Of a DNA stretch of 5,229 nt, positions 1 to 5,164 are shown piece by piece. Location: contig NVWX01000007.1 of the NCBI GenBank assembly GCA_002746355.1, positions 45,555-50,783 on the forward strand, in the 5' to 3' direction. Origin of the DNA: Dehalococcoidia bacterium. Its GTDB lineage: Bacteria; Chloroflexota; Dehalococcoidia; Lucifugimonadales; UBA3495. The notes beneath the pieces were generated by a model. The model ran no database searches. It was not told the origin of the DNA and was given only the letters and a program-made list of their open reading frames with translations. How positions within the stretch are numbered: position 1 is the stretch's first letter; the number at the start of each line of letters is the position of its first letter. The position numbers were made by a program, and so were the translations under genes.

Positions 1-360
1 CGGCCCACGGCCCGGCGCTGTTACGAGGTCGGGCAGTCGATCCGCCGGTTCCTGGACACCAGGGACGAGCGCGTCGCGGTGGTGGCCTCGTCCAGTTGGT
101 CCCACAGCTTCCTGGCCCACAAGTTCAACTGTTCCGCCATCGATCTCGAGACCGACCGCCGCTATCTTGAGTTGGTGCGGCAGGGCCAGGGCAGCCAGTT
201 GGCCTCGCTCACGCCCGAAGAACTGCAACAGTCGGGCGACCATGAGATCTTGAACTGGATCATTGCCCTGGGGATCCTGGGCGACGTTCCAGCGGAAATA
301 GTAGACGTGAGGGAATCGCACACCCAATTGGCCTTCCGAGTGGCGGCTCTCTGGGGATAG
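1..360 (+). CDS. Class III extradiol ring-cleavage dioxygenase (LigB-like), C-terminal part
   Basis: This is the last 119 codons of a gene that begins before the window; the frame is open from base 1 and stops with TAG at 358-360. The visible protein reads as the C-terminal part of the LigB/class III extradiol dioxygenase superfamily. A beta-strand RVAVVASSS leads into WSHSF, whose His (codon 103-105) sits where family members have a conserved Ser-His. Then come a DRRYLELV segment, TPEEL, and the helix region HEILNWIIALGILGD. Known family members are non-haem Fe(II) enzymes that open catechol-type rings such as protocatechuate, gallate or substituted catechols. The N-terminal metal-binding histidines are outside the window, so activity and substrate cannot be judged. 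An internal GTG at 79 is in frame, but the family match extends upstream of it, so it is not the start. The next gene, a luciferase-like monooxygenase, lies 196 bases downstream on the same strand. Family call fairly sure; substrate unknown. Confidence 0.82.
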   Translation, partial: RPTARRCYEVGQSIRRFLDTRDERVAVVASSSWSHSFLAHKFNCSAIDLETDRRYLELVRQGQGSQLASLTPEELQQSGDHEILNWIIALGILGDVPAEIVDVRESHTQLAFRVAALWG

Positions 361-411
361 ACCCAGGGGAATTAGATTCTAAATTACGTCTTAGCCGCTT
401 TGGTAATCTGC

Positions 412-488
412 TCATCCTGAGCCTGTCGAAGGACTCTGGCTGCGGTGCGGTCATGGTTCGACGGAGCTCACCACGAACGGGTGGTGAG
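412..488. repeat. REPIN-like inverted repeat, copy 1 (short centre)
   Basis: The left arm at 412-433 contains CCTGAGCCTGTCGAAGGA. The right arm at 455-480 contains GGTTCGAC and then GCTCACCACGAACGG, an imperfect reverse complement of the left. About 21 bases separate the arms. The right arm also forms its own hairpin: CTCACCAC (467-474), loop GAACGG, GTGGTGAG (481-488). A second copy with the same arms but a different, longer centre lies at 1763-1863. Paired inverted REP-type units with a variable centre are typical of non-autonomous repeats that depend on a transposase elsewhere; that origin is inferred. Confidence 0.7.
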
Positions 489-556
489 ACGATAAATACT
501 AGCTGGTCCAGGCCAGGCATGACGCCTATCCGGACCACCCAACCTTAGGAGGAAAG

Positions 557-1639
557 ATGCACTACGGCCTGATCATGGAATGCGACTACCGATACGGCAC
601 CTCTCAAGAAGAGGCCTTCGATGAGGCTTTCGCTATGTCGGATACCGCCGAGAAAGGCGGCCTGGACGGAGTCTGGCTGGCGGAGCGTCACTTCGCCGCG
701 CCACGAAGTCCCCTCGACGGTCTGGGAGCGGGAATCCCATCCGTGGTCTCGGCCCCGCTGATCATATCCGCGGCGATCGTCGCCCGGACGGAGCGGCTTA
801 GGGTCGGCGTAGCGGTCAACGTGCTGCCCCTGAACCATCCGGTGCGGATGGCCGAAGAGATCGCGACCCTAGACCAGATCAGCCACGGACGGGTCGATTT
901 CGGCGTTGGCCGCAGCGGGTTCATGAGGGCTTACGAGGGCTACGACATCCCCTACACCGAGAGTCGAGAGCGGTTCCAGGAAAACCTCGAAATCATCTTG
1001 GCTGCTTGGACCAACGAGCGGTTCTCGTATGAAGGCAAGCATTACACATTCAACGACGTGTGTGTGATTCCTAAGCCTTATCAAGACCCTCATCCACCCC
1101 TACGGATGGCCGCCACCACCAAAGAAACGTTTCCCCAAGTGGGGAAACTTGGGTACCCGGTCTTTGTAGGACTAAGGGGGCTGGACCGGCCCGACTTAGC
1201 CCTGCTGCTGGACGACTACCGCAAGGCCTGGAAAGATGCCGGCCACGCCGGCGAAGGCGACGTCTTCCTACGTATTCCCATCTTTGTTGGAGCAACACAG
1301 GAAGGGGCTTACGCTGACGCCGAAGAAAGCACGATGAGGTCTTACCGGCGCATGGCCCAGAACTTCGCCGCATCCGCTTCAAACACCGGGGCTACGGCAG
1401 ACGAAGACCGCGCCAAGCGCGGGGAGGCTTTGGCCGCCGTCACCTATCAGGACCTGATCCGTGACCGCTTGGCCTACGGCAGCCCCGACGGCGTGATCGC
1501 TCAGCTGAAAACCATCACCCAGCAGCTGGGACTATCGGGCATCGTCGCCGAGACCAACGTCGGCGGACTGATACCCCGGGAGAAGGTCGCCCGCTCGATA
1601 GACCTCTTCTGCAAAGAGGTAGTACCGGCGCTGCGGTAA
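557..1639 (+). CDS. Luciferase-like monooxygenase (LLM class flavin-dependent oxidoreductase)
   Basis: This 360-residue protein has the usual length for the bacterial luciferase-like family, TIM-barrel enzymes that use reduced FMN and O2 to oxidise organic substrates in the cytoplasm. Visible family signatures include a helix ending GGLDGVWLAERHF (residues 34-46), whose His45 lines up by context with the catalytic His of luciferase alpha. Others are the segment LPLNHPVRMAEEIATLD, then GRVDFGVGRSG followed by the Tyr/Arg-rich YTESRERFQENLEII, and FSYEGKHYTFNDVCVIPKPYQ with PHPPLRMAATT. A C-terminal helix reads GSPDGVIAQL. The ATG at 557 is supported by a strong AGGAGG at 547-552, 4 bases upstream. 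No convincing promoter was found just upstream, so the gene may be read through from the dioxygenase 196 bases before it. A hairpin with a short T-run follows at 1666-1689. The substrate is unknown; the neighbouring ring-cleavage gene suggests an aromatic or other recalcitrant compound. Confidence 0.92.
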   Translation: MHYGLIMECDYRYGTSQEEAFDEAFAMSDTAEKGGLDGVWLAERHFAAPRSPLDGLGAGIPSVVSAPLIISAAIVARTERLRVGVAVNVLPLNHPVRMAEEIATLDQISHGRVDFGVGRSGFMRAYEGYDIPYTESRERFQENLEIILAAWTNERFSYEGKHYTFNDVCVIPKPYQDPHPPLRMAATTKETFPQVGKLGYPVFVGLRGLDRPDLALLLDDYRKAWKDAGHAGEGDVFLRIPIFVGATQEGAYADAEESTMRSYRRMAQNFAASASNTGATADEDRAKRGEALAAVTYQDLIRDRLAYGSPDGVIAQLKTITQQLGLSGIVAETNVGGLIPREKVARSIDLFCKEVVPALR

Positions 1640-1665
1640 TTAGGACTGACTTGCAAGAACCGTAG

Positions 1666-1689
1666 GGGCGGGTCAGAGACCCGCCCTTT
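1666..1689 (+). terminator. Hairpin downstream of the luciferase-like gene, possible terminator
   Basis: GGGCGGGT (1666-1673), loop CAGAG, ACCCGCCC (1679-1686) forms a perfect 8-bp GC-rich stem followed by only three T. It begins 26 bases after the stop codon. It also belongs to the GTAGGGGC palindrome group seen at 5088 and 5165, so it may be a dispersed repeat that doubles as a terminator. The short T-run makes strong intrinsic termination uncertain. Confidence 0.5.
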
Positions 1690-1762
1690 CCGTTGGGGAA
1701 TGGTTGTACGTCGTTGGAGCGGAGGTTGCCAAAAGAGTTTAAGCCGGGGTAGGGACCAACCC

Positions 1763-1863
1763 CCGTTCGTCCTGAGCCCGTCGAAGGATGCGCACTAGCC
1801 ATGCTCCACCCGTGGAGAGCAGGCTTAACCTCAGCGGTGGTTCGACAGGCTCACCATGAGCGG
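1763..1863. repeat. REPIN-like inverted repeat, copy 2 (long centre)
   Basis: The left arm at 1763-1788 starts CCGTTCGT and continues CCTGAGCCCGTCGAAGGA. The right arm at 1839-1863 reads GGTTCGACAGGCTCACCA followed by TGAGCGG, close to the reverse complement of the left arm. The centre is about 50 bases, against 21 in the copy at 412-488, and carries its own perfect hairpin CTCCAC-CC-GTGGAG (1804-1817). The element sits in the convergent gap between the luciferase-like gene and the HAD gene, a tolerant place for insertion. Confidence 0.72.
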
Positions 1864-1921
1864 AATTATTGGGCTCACCTAGAGACATCCTGATGCGCTA
1901 GTAATACCCGGCTGTTTTCGC

Positions 1922-2665
1922 TCAGATCCGTGGCAACACGTACTCAAAGATGGCCACTGCCAACCCGTCTTCCGAGACTGGAGGCGCCACGAAATCCGCA
2001 GCGGCCTTGACCTCGGGCGGGGCGTTGCCCATGGCGACGCTGAAGCCGCATGACTGCAACATGGGCAGGTCGTTGTAGCTGTCTCCCACTGCCACCATGT
2101 TCGCCGGGTCCACTCCCAATGTGTCACCCACCCGGGCGACTCCTGTGGCCTTGTCCACGCCCGCCAAGGTGAAGTCGATGGCCCACAGTCCGTTGTAGGG
2201 CAGCACGGCCTTGTTCACATACATTTCTTTGTTGCCGCAGAACTCTTCGGCCAGGGCGTCGGCGGTAGCCTCGTCCAGGTCCAAAGCCGACACGCGGATA
2301 AGGTCCCAATCGGGAACATCGTCAAACGTGCTGGCGGTCCCGCTACCGTGGGTGGCGACGAACGCCGAGCCCATCTCCCGGAGTCGAGTGACCACCGCTT
2401 CGGCGTTGGCCGGGCCCAATGGAGCGGTCCAAGTTGACACCAACCGCACCGGGTCCAGGATGTTGGCGCCGCCGTCACAGAGTTGGGGCGTGGTCAGACC
2501 CAGCTCTTTGGAATAACGAAGGACGTCGGCCGGCTCCCGTCCGGTGGCGATGAACACGTCGATGCGTTCCGCCAGCCGCGTGATCGCTTCGTGGACCGCC
2601 GGGGATATCTTTTCGTCCGGGCCGATGATTGTGCCGTCCAGGTCCAGGGCCGCTGCTTGGATCAT
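1922..2665 (-). CDS. Cof-type (type IIB) HAD-superfamily hydrolase
   Basis: This 247-residue protein carries all four HAD motifs in order. Motif I is DLDGT (residues 8-12, nucleophile Asp8, acid/base Asp10). Motif II is ATGR (40-43, Thr41). Motif III is Lys172 in GVDKATGV. Motif IV is GDSYND (194-199). The cap lies between motifs II and III, and the end MGNAPPEVKAAADFV is typical of Cof/SPP-like sugar-phosphate and phosphoglycolate phosphatases. It is therefore very likely an active Mg-dependent cytoplasmic phosphatase; its substrate cannot be read from sequence. The ATG has a GAGG at 2672-2675 (minus strand), 6 bases upstream. It lies downstream of the VOC gene on the same strand, but a strong hairpin terminator stands between them, so it is probably a separate transcript. 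It has no evident link to aromatic oxidation. Alternative: housekeeping metabolite-repair phosphatase. Confidence 0.93.
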   Translation of the reverse strand: MIQAAALDLDGTIIGPDEKISPAVHEAITRLAERIDVFIATGREPADVLRYSKELGLTTPQLCDGGANILDPVRLVSTWTAPLGPANAEAVVTRLREMGSAFVATHGSGTASTFDDVPDWDLIRVSALDLDEATADALAEEFCGNKEMYVNKAVLPYNGLWAIDFTLAGVDKATGVARVGDTLGVDPANMVAVGDSYNDLPMLQSCGFSVAMGNAPPEVKAAADFVAPPVSEDGLAVAIFEYVLPRI

Positions 2666-2699
2666 CGCAATCCTCGGACTTGATTTTTGTCTGATGTTA

Positions 2700-2721
2700 A
2701 ATCATCGATGGGGCCCAAAAA
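2700..2721. repeat. Short shared element, copy A (GGGGCCCAAAAA), upstream of the HAD gene
   Basis: AATCAT, then CGAT, then GGGGCCCAAAAA. The same bases without the CGAT insert occur at 3284-3302 upstream of the VOC gene. The core GGGCCC is a palindrome. Here the A-run (2717-2721) also serves, on the minus strand, as the T-run of the VOC terminator. The element ends 35 bases before the HAD start codon. It could be an operator or a remnant repeat; function is unproven. Confidence 0.5.
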
Positions 2722-2754
2722 TCAGTTAGAGAGGGAGTATTCTCCCTCTCTAAC
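2717..2754 (-). terminator. Strong intrinsic terminator of the VOC gene
   Basis: A perfect 13-bp stem (2725-2737 with 2742-2754; GTTAGAGAGGGAG on the plus strand) closes a 4-base loop. On the minus strand the stem is followed by TGA and then five T (2721-2717). It begins 51 bases after the VOC stop codon. No T-run follows on the plus strand, so it acts in the minus direction. It separates VOC transcription from the HAD gene. Confidence 0.82.
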
Positions 2755-2804
2755 ATCGGTTGCTATCTTCCCGTTTCTGATGACGGGTCTGCTAGGAAGA
2801 CGGT

Positions 2805-3260
2805 CTAGTCGAAGACCAGCTCCTTGTTCGTGCGGTCGGGGTTGCGCATCTCGGCCAGGCCATCTTTGGCGGTGTCCTGGGAGTTGCAGAACAACTCGAT
2901 GCCGTTGCCGTCCGGGTCCTTGATGTAGATGCTCTTGGTCATGCTGTGGTCGGTGGTCCGCAGCTCCGACTTCTCGAAATACTGCTGCAACTTGTTGTAA
3001 TAGTCCGTCAGCTCTGCGTAGTCTTCCACCTGGATGGCCATGTGATTCAGGCCCAGACCGCCGTCTGTTACCTCGGCCGCGCCTTCTGGGGCCTGGAAAA
3101 GGGCCAAGTCGTGGTGGATCGAGCCGCAGGTGAGGAAGGTCCCGAAACCGGGGCGCTCCAGCGAGATCTCGAAGCCCAGAACTTCGGTGTAGAACTTGGT
3201 TGAGGCATCCACGTCTTTGACGTTGATCACCAGGTGGCCGATCCTCTTGGGTTTTGCCAT
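2805..3260 (-). CDS. VOC-family metalloprotein, probable single-domain extradiol dioxygenase (catechol 2,3-dioxygenase-like)
   Basis: This 151-residue protein is made of two beta-alpha-beta-beta-beta modules of the vicinal oxygen chelate fold. The first starts IGHLVINVKDVDAS with FYTEVLGFE (residues 7-31); the second starts LNHMAIQVEDYAEL (71-84). The three expected metal ligands are present: His9, His73 and Glu122 (in DPDGNGIELF). This 2-His-1-Glu set is known for Fe(II) type I extradiol dioxygenases and also for glyoxalase-like members. The HHDLAL stretch (49-54) resembles the dioxygenase motif carrying the second-shell catalytic His, which favours ring cleavage over glyoxalase. It is half the length of two-domain BphC/XylE enzymes. 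The start has AGGAGG (3272-3267), 6 bases upstream. It follows hpaB by 166 bases on the same strand, with its own promoter candidate and terminator. A neighbour making catechols fits a ring-opening role; the exact substrate is unknown. Alternatives are a resistance or lyase-type VOC protein. Confidence 0.88.
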   Translation of the reverse strand: MAKPKRIGHLVINVKDVDASTKFYTEVLGFEISLERPGFGTFLTCGSIHHDLALFQAPEGAAEVTDGGLGLNHMAIQVEDYAELTDYYNKLQQYFEKSELRTTDHSMTKSIYIKDPDGNGIELFCNSQDTAKDGLAEMRNPDRTNKELVFD

Positions 3261-3283
3261 ATCAGTCCTCCTAATCCTTCCCC

Positions 3284-3302
3284 AATCATGGGGCCCAAAA
3301 AA
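3284..3302. repeat. Short shared element, copy B (GGGGCCCAAAAAA), upstream of the VOC gene
   Basis: AATCAT followed directly by GGGGCCCAAAAAA matches the element at 2700-2721 apart from a 4-base CGAT insert there. It lies 23 bases upstream of the VOC start codon and just before its ribosome-binding site, inside the predicted 5' leader. It overlaps a small hairpin, CCCCA (3280-3284), loop ATCA, TGGGG (3289-3293). Role unknown. Confidence 0.5.
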
Positions 3303-3332
3303 TGGGGTTCCCGCGTCGGATATTGTTAATTG

Positions 3333-3345
3333 GTATTCCGAATAC
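3333..3345. promoter_or_regulatory. Candidate operator: perfect GTATTC-C-GAATAC palindrome
   Basis: Two perfect 6-base half-sites flank one central base. The site overlaps the downstream end of the predicted VOC -10 box (3344-3349) and the expected transcription start, a position where a bound repressor would block initiation. No regulator gene is in the window, so the binding protein is unknown. Confidence 0.45.
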
Positions 3346-3372
3346 TATACCTTTTCAGCGGCCGAATTCCAA
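3344..3372 (-). promoter_or_regulatory. Candidate sigma-70-like promoter for the VOC gene
   Basis: On the minus strand a -35 box TTGGAA (3372-3367; 4 of 6 consensus bases) is separated by exactly 17 bases from a -10 box TATAGT (3349-3344; 5 of 6). Transcription would start near 3337, giving a leader of roughly 77 bases. The surrounding AT-rich stretch contrasts with the coding DNA on either side. Confidence 0.5.
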
Positions 3373-3426
3373 GGGCTGACGCAGCAGCGAGCTTCAAGAT
3401 GGAATCATGTATGGAAAAAGGCTAGT

Positions 3427-4881
3427 TCACCCCTCCCGTTCTAAGAACCGTTGCACCCGGTCCATGGCGTTGGTCTTGTCGTAGCTCTGATATAGGAGCA
3501 TGGCGTTGCGGACCGGGTCTCCGCCGAAGAACCGCTCGTAGAGCACCTGTCTGCCGCCGAAGGCGCTGCAGGCCACGTCCCAGGCCAGATGGAACAGGCG
3601 CACCCGGTCTTTGGCGCCGGTGGTGTCGGTGGTCAGGTAGCGCTCCAATTCCGGCGCCACCAGGGTATCGAAGTCGGCCTCGGTCGGCAAGGCCATCAGG
3701 TTGCTGGAGCCCAGCAACTGCACGATCTCGGCGAGCCTGGCGTAGATCATCCTCGAGTACAGGTTGCGCCCGGCGATCAGCGGGCCCTGGGCCGGACACA
3801 TCACGCCCCATTGGTTCAGCTTCGCGTCGGCCTCGGCGGCCCTGACGCAGGCCTTCAATGTTTCCAGATAGACCACGATCTCGCCGATCCGTTCTTGAAC
3901 GTGGGGCACCTCTGTTGAACCCAGCGTCTCCGCCATCAACGACGTCAACCCCAGCATAAACTCGGTCTTCACGGCCGTGCGATTGACCACTTGCTGACCG
4001 GTGTGGGCGGTGGACTGAGTGGCCGCGGCGTAGGCATTGCACATCTCCACGTCGCCGAGCAGGAACACCCGCTCCCAGGGCACCAAGACGTTGTCGAAGA
4101 AGACCAGGGCGTCCATCTCTTCGAACCTGGCGCCCAAGGGGTGGTCGAAACTGGAGCGGCCTAGGTCCAGACTCTCCCGGCACATGAACCTCATGCCGGG
4201 GGTGTTGCAGGGCAGGGCGAAGGAGAATGCCTGCCGCCAGGCGTCTTTGCCCAGGATGTGGGTGCGGGTGGGGTAAACGGCGATCTCGTCGGAGATGGGC
4301 CCCAATGTGGCCAAGATCCGGCTGCCATGCACGACGATGCCGGCATCGGTCTCCTTCACCACTGTCAGGGCCACCTGCTTTTCGATGTTGTCGACGACCG
4401 CCGAATTGCGGCTGCGTTGCAGGTTCACCAAGGTGTGGGTCAGGGTCAGGTCGTTCTCGCGGATGAACTCGTGGTAGCGGAGAACGTTGTCTTTGAACTC
4501 GGGGCGGTTGTCGATGAAATAGTCCGACGACCCGGCCCAGCCGGACACCGCATTGTTGAGAAAATCTGGCGTGCGGGCCATCATGCCGCAGCTTTCCCAC
4601 GCCCAATGGGTCATCATCTCGCGGCGCCTGACAAGGTCTTCGATCGTCTTGGGAATGATGAAAGATAAGCCCACCGGATCACCGGAAGACGGCGATGCAA
4701 AGGTCATTGCCTCTTTGGTGGCCGGGTTGTGCTGCATGTCGTAGAGGGAGGCCAAAGAGCGCACGCCGTTCTTGAAGGCGGGGTGGGTGGTGACGTCTTC
4801 CACCTTCTCTCCGCTGATCCAGACCTCGGCAGGATTCTTAGACAAGCCGTCGATGTATTGCTGCCCCGTTCTAGCGGGCAT
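3427..4881 (-). CDS. hpaB: HpaB-family flavin-dependent aromatic hydroxylase (4-hydroxyphenylacetate 3-monooxygenase, oxygenase component)
   Basis: This 484-residue protein has the normal length for HpaB oxygenases, which use FADH2 from a separate reductase and O2 to hydroxylate phenols to catechols in the cytoplasm. The N-terminus shows the hallmark YIDGL, VWISGEKVEDVTTHPAF and SLASLYDMQH (residues 9-51). A helical part follows with MMARTPDFLN (100-109) and NDLTLTHTLVNLQ, where His149 probably matches the substrate-binding His of characterised HpaB. The middle beta domain includes VVHGSRILATLGPISDEIAVYP (183-204, FAD/hydroperoxide region) and FFDNVLVPWERVF (261-273). The C-terminal helical domain ends with FGGDPVRNAMLLYQSYD. 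The ATG is supported by GGGGAGG (4895-4889), 7 bases upstream, and by a strong promoter before it. No HpaC-type reductase is present. Related family members act on 4-hydroxybutyryl-CoA, tyrosine derivatives or chlorophenols, so the substrate is uncertain, although the neighbouring VOC dioxygenase supports catechol formation. Confidence 0.92.
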   Translation of the reverse strand: MPARTGQQYIDGLSKNPAEVWISGEKVEDVTTHPAFKNGVRSLASLYDMQHNPATKEAMTFASPSSGDPVGLSFIIPKTIEDLVRRREMMTHWAWESCGMMARTPDFLNNAVSGWAGSSDYFIDNRPEFKDNVLRYHEFIRENDLTLTHTLVNLQRSRNSAVVDNIEKQVALTVVKETDAGIVVHGSRILATLGPISDEIAVYPTRTHILGKDAWRQAFSFALPCNTPGMRFMCRESLDLGRSSFDHPLGARFEEMDALVFFDNVLVPWERVFLLGDVEMCNAYAAATQSTAHTGQQVVNRTAVKTEFMLGLTSLMAETLGSTEVPHVQERIGEIVVYLETLKACVRAAEADAKLNQWGVMCPAQGPLIAGRNLYSRMIYARLAEIVQLLGSSNLMALPTEADFDTLVAPELERYLTTDTTGAKDRVRLFHLAWDVACSAFGGRQVLYERFFGGDPVRNAMLLYQSYDKTNAMDRVQRFLEREG

Positions 4882-4899
4882 GAATCAGCCTCCCCATGT

Positions 4900-4915
4900 G
4901 GCCTTGGATAAGGCC
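4900..4915 (-). promoter_or_regulatory. Leader hairpin upstream of the hpaB ribosome-binding site
   Basis: GGCCTT, a 4-base loop, then AAGGCC is a perfect 6-bp inverted repeat inside the predicted hpaB leader. It lies 4 bases from the GGGGAGG ribosome-binding site at 4889-4895. It could be an operator downstream of the start point or an RNA hairpin that affects translation. It is not followed by a T-run, so it is not a terminator. Confidence 0.4.
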
Positions 4916-4932
4916 CCTGGCGGATTGGGGCG

Positions 4933-4961
4933 AGTGTAGCAGCGGCATTATGGGGTGTCAA
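4933..4961 (-). promoter_or_regulatory. Strong sigma-70-like promoter for hpaB
   Basis: On the minus strand a perfect -35 box TTGACA (4961-4956) stands 17 bases from a -10 box TACACT (4938-4933; 4 of 6). Transcription would start near 4926, about 45 bases before the ATG. This is the best promoter match seen in the window. Confidence 0.65.
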
Positions 4962-5087
4962 AACGGTTCGTATTTGGATACTGGCCGCCTATCCAGAGTT
5001 GGTTGCCCATTTCTGATCGCCGGTCCGGTGATGGTGCTTAGGGGCTGACTCAGACCGTTGGTTTCATGGTGGTCCCGCTGATAGAAC

Positions 5088-5124
5088 GTAGGGGCATCCC
5101 GATTCATCGGGACCGTGCCCCTAC
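5088..5124. repeat. Long palindromic repeat, GTAGGGGC type
   Basis: GTAGGGGCA (5088-5096) pairs with TGCCCCTAC (5116-5124), and inside it TCCCGA (5097-5102) pairs with TCGGGA (5107-5112). The stem totals 15 bp with one 3-base bulge CCG and a 4-base loop. The outer GTAGGGGC is shared with the hairpin at 1662-1686. It has no T-run and looks like a dispersed repeat rather than a terminator. Confidence 0.7.
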
Positions 5125-5164
5125 CATTAACCGGAAAACCGGCCGTCGCAGCCGAATCAACATC

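Noticed and set aside
260..538. A 92-codon minus-strand open frame across the first intergenic gap
   Set aside because: It overlaps the dioxygenase gene antisense and translates the REPIN-like repeat, with no protein-like pattern.
412..1863. Repeats considered as a CRISPR array or an insertion sequence
   Set aside because: There are only two imperfect copies more than 1 kb apart, with no regular spacers, no cas gene and no transposase.
3261..3426. The structured VOC leader considered as a T-box or other known riboswitch
   Set aside because: I find no T-box core or other recognisable riboswitch signature; only small hairpins are visible.
3438..3448. GTTCT-A-AGAAC palindrome at the end of hpaB as a terminator
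   Set aside because: The stem is only 5 bp, it lies inside the last codons, and the T-run on the minus strand is about 20 bases away.
3422..4606. A 394-codon open frame on the minus strand overlapping hpaB
   Set aside because: It is a different frame of the same strand as hpaB, very rich in Arg, Gly and Pro with no domain pattern. Such long shadow frames are common in GC-rich genes, and the hpaB frame has clear family motifs.
4258..4668. A 136-codon plus-strand open frame antisense to hpaB
   Set aside because: It has no recognisable domain and no good ribosome-binding site, and it lies wholly opposite a well-supported gene.
5016..5032. ATCGCCGG-T-CCGGTGAT near-palindrome as an operator for hpaB
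   Set aside because: It lies about 55 bases upstream of the -35 box, has a mismatch and no second copy, so there is too little to support a regulatory claim.
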